Assembly: GCA_016931085.1 (NCBI GenBank)
Contig: JAFGFO010000208.1
Coordinates: 1-7,045, forward strand
DNA length: 7,045 bases
DNA from: Thermoflexales bacterium
Lineage (GTDB): Bacteria > Chloroflexota > Anaerolineae > Fen-1058
Direction: 5' to 3'
Position 1 is the first letter of the stretch. The number at the start of each line of letters is the position of its first letter. Below are positions 1-4,143 of this stretch, piece by piece. The notes beneath the pieces were generated by a model. The model was not told the DNA's origin and made no database searches. It saw only the letters and a program-made list of their open reading frames with translations. Made by a program: the position numbers and the translations under genes.

Positions 1-129
1 AGCGAGCCGGAGAAACCGCCTTCCAAAGGACGCAAAGCGAAAGGCTCAAATCCAGTGAATATAATCGACGGGACACGCTCAAATTATACGCGCCGGCTTG
101 TCCCATGTGCGTAACGCTCCCCAAGTTGT

Positions 130-143
130 GCTACACTTGTAGC
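130..143. promoter_or_regulatory. Perfect inverted repeat, candidate repressor operator (TACA-N2-TGTA core)
   Basis: The sequence is GCTACA-CT-TGTAGC, two perfect 6-bp arms around a 2-bp centre. The core matches TACA-N2-TGTA, which is the known operator core of the BlaI/MecI/CopY family of winged-helix repressors. It overlaps the place where the -35 element would lie for the TATAAT at 155-160, so a bound protein would block RNA polymerase. The match and its position are seen directly; the identity of the regulator is inferred. No BlaI/CopY-type gene lies in the window. Confidence 0.45.
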
Positions 144-160
144 AAAAATAGTGATATAAT
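132..160 (+). promoter_or_regulatory. Candidate sigma-70-type promoter of the kinase gene
   Basis: A perfect TATAAT lies at 155-160. With a 17-bp spacer the -35 position falls at 132-137 (TACACT), a weak match to TTGACA that lies inside the inverted repeat at 130-143. A weak -35 covered by an operator would fit a regulated promoter. The predicted transcription start is near 167, which puts the ATG at 171 at or almost at the 5' end of the mRNA. A second TATAAT at 60-65 has no recognisable -35 and is not called. Confidence 0.45.
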
Positions 161-170
161 GAGATTTGAC

Positions 171-3122
171 ATGACTGACAAATCTACCCTGCATGATGCA
201 TCTGTCCGCTACGAAGGCGACTGCCCGTATCGCGGTCTGTGGCCCTTTGACGTTGAACACGCGCCTTTTTTCTGTGGGCGCGAGGCGCTGACCGCGCGCC
301 TGCTCGACGCCATGCGGCTCTTCGCCAGCAGCGGGAGAGGTCACAGTCAAGAATCGCGTCCGAAGGACGCTCTTACGAGCAGATTAGGCTGCCGCCTGGT
401 GGCCATCGTCGGCGAAGCCGGCTGCGGCAAATCGTCGTTGGCGCGCGCCGGGCTGCTGGGGGCGTTGAAGCGAGGGGAAATCGAGGGCAGCGCCGCCTGG
501 CCTGTCGTCGTGTGCCGACCAGGCGCCAGGCCAGTGGAAAACCTGGCCGTGGCTCTCAGCCAGGTCGCGCCCGGCACAACTGAGCTTGGCCGTCTACGCG
601 AGGACGCGCACGCGTTGCACGAGGCTGTCCGCCTGGCGTTGGCTGACGCTCCGCCAGCCGCCCGCCTGGTCGTGTTGGTAGACCAATTTGAAGAAGCCCT
701 GGTCTTGTGCCGTGACGAGGCCAGTCGCCGCGCCTGGATAGACAACTTGCTGTATGCGGTCAGTGTGCCCCAAGGTCAAACGATCGTCGTGCTCACACTG
801 CAAGCGGATTTCTATGGTCAGTGCGCAGCTTACCCAGAGCTGGCAGCCGCGTTGTCCGATCACCACGTGCTGGTCGGGCCGCTGGCGGATAGCGAGCTGC
901 GGCGAGCCATCGAGCAGCCGGCGCGCCTGGCCGGCGGCGAGTTCGAGGCCGGGCTGGTGGCAACACTGCTGCACGATATGAACGAGTCGAACGTGTCGTT
1001 GAAAGGTGTGCCACTAGTCTGGCACACCCTGTGGGAGCTGTGGCAGCAGCGCAAGGGGCGGCGACTGACCAGGGCGGCCTACGACATAGTCGGTGGTCTG
1101 TCTGGCGCATTGGAGTGGCGAGCTGAAAAGGTATATAACAGTTTCGAGGGAGTGGACAAAGAGCTTTGCCGGCAAATTCTGCTGTGGCTCACCGCACAGG
1201 CTTCCCATCATCGAGCCAATGTGCAGGAACTCGTGGCCATTCCAGGTGTGGAAAAAGAAAGACTAGATCGTGTTCTCCAGCGTTTAGCTGCCCAAGACGC
1301 CCGTCTGTTGGTGTTGGCTGAGGAAGCGGATGGGAGGCGGCCCTTCGTCGAATTGTCCCACGCGGTGCTTGTCCAGAGCTGGCCACGCTTGTGGCGGTGG
1401 ATCGAAGGTGAGCGCGAATCGCGGCGGATGCACCGCCAGTTGGCCCAGGTCGCGCAGCAGTGGGAGCAGCACGAGCGGGACGAGAGCTACTTGTATGGCA
1501 GCGGTTGGTTGGAGGTGATGAGCGAGTGGGCCGACGGGCACGCCGACGAGCTGGCCTCCCTGGAACGCGAGTTTCTGCAGGCAAGCCAGCGCACCGAGCG
1601 GGAGGCCATGGAGCGCACGCGCCACTATGAGAGTCTGCGTGAATTGGACCGCCTCAAAACTCGCTTTGTAGCTAACATGAGCCACGAATTACGCACGCCG
1701 CTCAACTCGATCATTGGTTTTTCGCGCGTGATTCTCAAGGGCATCGACGGGCCGCTGACAGAGATGCAAAAGCAAGATTTGGAGGTCATTCACAACAGCG
1801 GTGCCCACTTGCTCGGCTTGGTCAACGACATCGTCGACATCTTTAAACTTGAAGTGGACAAGGTCGAGCTGTCCCTCGAGGAAGTCGATTTCAAAGAGAC
1901 GATCAAGGGCGTCATGTCCACCGCGGTGGGCCTGGTGAGGGACAAGCCGATCAAGCTACACCAACTCATCCCGGAGGATTTGCCGACTGTGTGGGCCGAC
2001 GAGACTCGATCACGCCAGGTGCTGCTGCACCTGATCACGAACGCCGCCAAGTTCACCGAGCAAGGCTCGATCACGGTCGAAGCCGCCGCCGACGAGCGCT
2101 TTGTGCACGTGAGCGTGCGCGACACCGGCGTTGGCATCCCGGCCGACAAGCTGGAAGCTTTGTTCGAGACCTTTAGCCAGGTGGACACTTCGCCCCGGCG
2201 CAAGTCTGGCGGCAGCGGCATGGGACTGGCCATCAGCAAGCGCTTTGTCGAGATGCACGGCGGGCAGATTGGGGTTGAAAGCAAGCCCGGTGTGGGCACG
2301 ACATTCCGGTTTACACTGCCGCGCGCTCACCCGGCCGAGTCCGTGTCAAAGACCATTGAGACGCAAACAGGACTCGAGCCTGGCAAAAGGATTATCCTGG
2401 TCATCGACGACGATAACAGTGTGGCGGCGATGTACTGGCGTTACCTCGAACGCCACGGCTACGGCGTCATCGGCGTGGCTAACAGCCAGAAAGCGTTAGA
2501 GTCGGCGCGCCGCTTGAAGCCATACGCGATTCTACTGGACGTCCTGATGCCGGGCCAGGATGGCTGGGCAGTGCTCGCAGAACTCAAGCGCGACGAGGAA
2601 ACGCGCTCTATCCCGGTCATTATCGCGTCGATTCTCAACGAACGCAACAAGGCTTATAGCCTGGGCGCGGTGGATTACCTGGTCAAGCCCGTTATCGAAG
2701 AGGATTTGCTGACCGCGCTCAGGCGCTTGGAGGACCGTACGACGACCAAGGTGCTGATCATCGACGACCGGCCTGAGGATACCCAGTTGATCCGGCGTAT
2801 GCTCGAAGCGCACCCGCGTTTTGCCATCAGCGAGGCGCGCAGTGGCCAAGAGGGTCTGGAAGCCGTGCGGGCCGCCGCGCCCGATTTGATCCTGCTCGAT
2901 CTGATGATGCCGGAGATGGATGGCTTCGAAGTGCTGCAATCGCTCAAGGGCGATCAGGCCACGCGCGACATCCCCATCGTGATCATCACGGCCAAGACCC
3001 TGACCCAGGCGGACCTGGCCAAGCTCGACGTCAACATCCAAGCGCTGTTATTCAAAGGGCAATTGGCCGAGCGGGATTTGCCGGCCGACATCGCCAACGC
3101 CCTGAAGCGCAAGGCCGAATAG
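171..3122 (+). CDS. nSTAND-type P-loop NTPase fused to a hybrid histidine kinase with two receiver domains
   Basis: This is a predicted cytoplasmic sensor kinase of 983 residues (numbered from the ATG at 171) with no signal peptide or membrane span. The N-terminus has the CPYRGLWPF and GRE signature at about 18-38 that opens nSTAND1-like domains, Walker A GEAGCGKSS at 81-89 and a Walker B-like LVVLVDQFEE at 165-175. The usual nSTAND C-terminal helices follow (LSHAVLVQSWPRLWRWI, about 395-411), then a charged stalk to about 490. HisKA has the phospho-acceptor His505 in SHELRTP. The HATPase has Asn624 in the N box, DTGVGIP at 651-657 and GGSGMGLA at 680-687. Receiver 1 has acidic residues 746-748, Asp790, Ser820 and Lys839. 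Receiver 2 has Asp865-866, Asp910, Thr940 and Lys962. All catalytic residues are present, so it should be active. There is no DNA-binding or enzymatic output domain, so the signal presumably passes to an unlinked partner. An ATG at 105 is in frame, but it and the ATG at 159 lie upstream of or inside the promoter; the conserved part begins near residue 18. No clear Shine-Dalgarno precedes 171. The ligand is unknown. Confidence 0.9.
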   Translation: MTDKSTLHDASVRYEGDCPYRGLWPFDVEHAPFFCGREALTARLLDAMRLFASSGRGHSQESRPKDALTSRLGCRLVAIVGEAGCGKSSLARAGLLGALKRGEIEGSAAWPVVVCRPGARPVENLAVALSQVAPGTTELGRLREDAHALHEAVRLALADAPPAARLVVLVDQFEEALVLCRDEASRRAWIDNLLYAVSVPQGQTIVVLTLQADFYGQCAAYPELAAALSDHHVLVGPLADSELRRAIEQPARLAGGEFEAGLVATLLHDMNESNVSLKGVPLVWHTLWELWQQRKGRRLTRAAYDIVGGLSGALEWRAEKVYNSFEGVDKELCRQILLWLTAQASHHRANVQELVAIPGVEKERLDRVLQRLAAQDARLLVLAEEADGRRPFVELSHAVLVQSWPRLWRWIEGERESRRMHRQLAQVAQQWEQHERDESYLYGSGWLEVMSEWADGHADELASLEREFLQASQRTEREAMERTRHYESLRELDRLKTRFVANMSHELRTPLNSIIGFSRVILKGIDGPLTEMQKQDLEVIHNSGAHLLGLVNDIVDIFKLEVDKVELSLEEVDFKETIKGVMSTAVGLVRDKPIKLHQLIPEDLPTVWADETRSRQVLLHLITNAAKFTEQGSITVEAAADERFVHVSVRDTGVGIPADKLEALFETFSQVDTSPRRKSGGSGMGLAISKRFVEMHGGQIGVESKPGVGTTFRFTLPRAHPAESVSKTIETQTGLEPGKRIILVIDDDNSVAAMYWRYLERHGYGVIGVANSQKALESARRLKPYAILLDVLMPGQDGWAVLAELKRDEETRSIPVIIASILNERNKAYSLGAVDYLVKPVIEEDLLTALRRLEDRTTTKVLIIDDRPEDTQLIRRMLEAHPRFAISEARSGQEGLEAVRAAAPDLILLDLMMPEMDGFEVLQSLKGDQATRDIPIVIITAKTLTQADLAKLDVNIQALLFKGQLAERDLPADIANALKRKAE

Positions 3123-3127
3123 TCCCA

Positions 3128-3160
3128 AGACTTCCGAAGTCTTGAAGACTTCGGAAGTCT
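3128..3160. repeat. Nested tandem palindromes between convergent genes, possible bidirectional terminator or REP-like element
   Basis: Two 15-bp units, AGACTTC-C-GAAGTCT (3128-3142) and AGACTTC-G-GAAGTCT (3146-3160), are each palindromic with 7-bp arms and differ only in the central base. Together they form a perfect 16-bp inverted repeat (3128-3143 with 3145-3160), so the DNA can fold as one long hairpin or two short ones. The element starts 5 bp after the kinase stop and overlaps the nrdG stop codon. Neither strand has a good T tract after the stem (only TTT on +), so a standard intrinsic terminator is not clear. Its position between convergent genes still suggests 3'-end formation or RNA protection. 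A dispersed repeat family is an alternative. Confidence 0.75.
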
Positions 3161-3857
3161 AGTTTCCCCGCACCTTCACCTGCCCTACCCACTGACCGGC
3201 ATGGTCTGCCATCGCCTGGAATTGCTGCTTGGGGTAAGGCACAACGTGCTCTAGCGACAGATCCAGGGTGTGCTGCGGGCGGAATTGCTGGATGACGTAT
3301 TGCTTGGCGCCCTGGAGCCAGCAAGCGATTTCGCTCACGTCTTCTTCAACGAGCCAGCCTGGGACCACGGTGGTGCGAAACTCGCACGTGACCTCGCTCT
3401 CGCGTAACAGCGCGATGCTCTGCTCCACCTCTCTCAAGTTCATGCCTGGCAGGCCAGCCAGGCGGGCGTATTTCTCGGGCGGCGCTTTGACGTCCATCGC
3501 CACGTAATCCAACAGACCTTCATCCAGCAGCGCGCGCAGCACGTTGGGGCGCGAACCGTTCGTATCCAGCTTGATGGCCAGGCCGAGCAGCCTGACCTGG
3601 CGCAAAAAGGCGACCAGCCCGGCCTGCAAGGTCGGCTCTCCACCGCTCACCACGACGCCGTCCACCAGCCCAAAGCGCTGTTCCAGCAGCCGCAGCACGT
3701 CGGCCTCTTCGTAGCGCGGCAAAGTCTCCGGCTCGAGCACCAACGCGGCGTTGTGGCAAAACGGGCAGCGAAAATTGCAGCCCCCCACAAAGAGCACGGT
3801 CGCGATGTGACCGGGGAAGTCGATCAGTGAGACAGGTTCCAGCCCACGGAAAATCAT
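3159..3857 (-). CDS. nrdG: Anaerobic ribonucleoside-triphosphate reductase activating protein (radical SAM, NrdG2-like)
   Basis: This is the activase that uses S-adenosylmethionine and a 4Fe-4S cluster to generate the glycyl radical on class III ribonucleotide reductase. The 232-residue protein opens with the family signature GLEPVSLIDFPG (5-16). The cluster-binding CNFRCPFC follows (Cys27, Cys31, Cys34), then the SAM-contacting GGEPT at 72-76 and later conserved segments KLDTNGSRP, AMDVKAP and FRTTVVPG. It is longer than the roughly 154-residue E. coli NrdG and resembles the longer NrdG2 group. Its ATG overlaps the stop of the small glycyl-radical gene (ATGA, 3854-3857), indicating translational coupling. 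GGTGGAAG upstream (about 3862-3869 on the complement) can serve as a ribosome binding site. The stop TAG lies in the palindrome at 3128-3160. The family assignment is firm; that its substrate is the adjacent small protein is inferred from the operon. Confidence 0.95.
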   Translation of the reverse strand: MIFRGLEPVSLIDFPGHIATVLFVGGCNFRCPFCHNAALVLEPETLPRYEEADVLRLLEQRFGLVDGVVVSGGEPTLQAGLVAFLRQVRLLGLAIKLDTNGSRPNVLRALLDEGLLDYVAMDVKAPPEKYARLAGLPGMNLREVEQSIALLRESEVTCEFRTTVVPGWLVEEDVSEIACWLQGAKQYVIQQFRPQHTLDLSLEHVVPYPKQQFQAMADHAGQWVGQVKVRGN

Positions 3858-4057
3858 TGAGCTTCCACCGTCACATCACTTCCTAATGGCGCCTCGGGCG
3901 CCGGCATCTCATCTGACGCCGGCAATACGAACATTTTCCGCTCCCGGTACTCTTGGCGCTTGCCCACGTGCCAGTTTTGGACAGGCCGCAGATAGCCTAC
4001 GATGCGCGAATAGACTTCGCAGGGGACCCGTTTGACGTTGGCATCTGGTGTGTTCAT
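3854..4057 (-). CDS. Stand-alone glycyl-radical domain of class III ribonucleotide reductase (NrdD C-terminal piece)
   Basis: This 67-residue protein matches the extreme C-terminus of NrdD (Pfam NRDD type). VPCEVYSRIVGYLRPVQNW at 11-29 is the glycyl-radical loop, with Gly21 in the RxxGY motif as the expected radical site, followed by GKRQEYRERKMF at 32-43. Residues 44-67 form an acidic, proline-rich tail I do not recognise. In most class III reductases this segment is fused to the catalytic barrel. Here the large chain ends before it, so the two polypeptides must assemble. The gene has its own AGGAG six bases before the ATG and lies 86 bp after the large-chain stop. It overlaps nrdG by 4 bp, so the radical acceptor and its activase are probably made together. 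YfiD/GrcA of E. coli, a free glycyl-radical domain that repairs pyruvate formate-lyase, is a functional analogy only. Annotation pipelines may also call this gene nrdD. The single Cys13 may complete the zinc site left short in the large chain, which is inference. Confidence 0.88.
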   Translation of the reverse strand: MNTPDANVKRVPCEVYSRIVGYLRPVQNWHVGKRQEYRERKMFVLPASDEMPAPEAPLGSDVTVEAQ

Positions 4058-4063
4058 TGTTTT

Positions 4064-4068
4064 CTCCT
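4064..4068 (-). promoter_or_regulatory. Strong ribosome binding site of the small glycyl-radical gene
   Basis: AGGAG on the minus strand lies six bases before the ATG at 4057-4055, a near-ideal Shine-Dalgarno with good spacing. It fixes this start. It also shows that the small protein is initiated independently rather than being a frameshift continuation of the large NrdD chain. Confidence 0.85.
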
Positions 4069-4143
4069 ATAAGAATTTTATCCACGAATTTTCGCTAATT
4101 TTTAAATCATTTGTGTAGATTCGAAGATGAGTAGATAATGGCT
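4069..4143. other. AT-rich spacer inside the nrdD operon with a repeat-like motif
   Basis: This stretch lies between the large nrdD stop and the ribosome binding site of the small gene. It is visibly AT-rich in an otherwise GC-rich window and encodes nothing: the frame after the large-chain stop meets a second stop after 13 codons. On the + strand it contains CCACGAATTTTCGC followed about 20 bp later by GTGTAGATTCG, giving a short inverted CGAAT/ATTCG pair (4085-4089 with 4119-4123). It looks like a decayed dispersed intergenic repeat, but that is an impression. No convincing internal promoter or terminator was found. Confidence 0.4.

Noticed and set aside
40..75. tRNA-like T-arm (GGCTCAAATCC) near the left end
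   Set aside because: No matching stem, anticodon arm or acceptor stem can be drawn around it.
60..88. TATAAT on + at 60-65 and on - at 83-88 as extra promoters
   Set aside because: Neither has a recognisable -35 element at the proper distance, and no minus-strand gene begins to the left within the window.
105..170. Upstream in-frame ATG at 105 as the kinase start
   Set aside because: It precedes the operator-like repeat and TATAAT, and the added residues resemble nothing in the family; the ATG at 171 fits better, though 105 cannot be excluded.
1790..3041. Two 169-codon minus-strand frames under the kinase gene
   Set aside because: They are antisense to the HisKA/HATPase and receiver motifs, which are clearly coding on the + strand.
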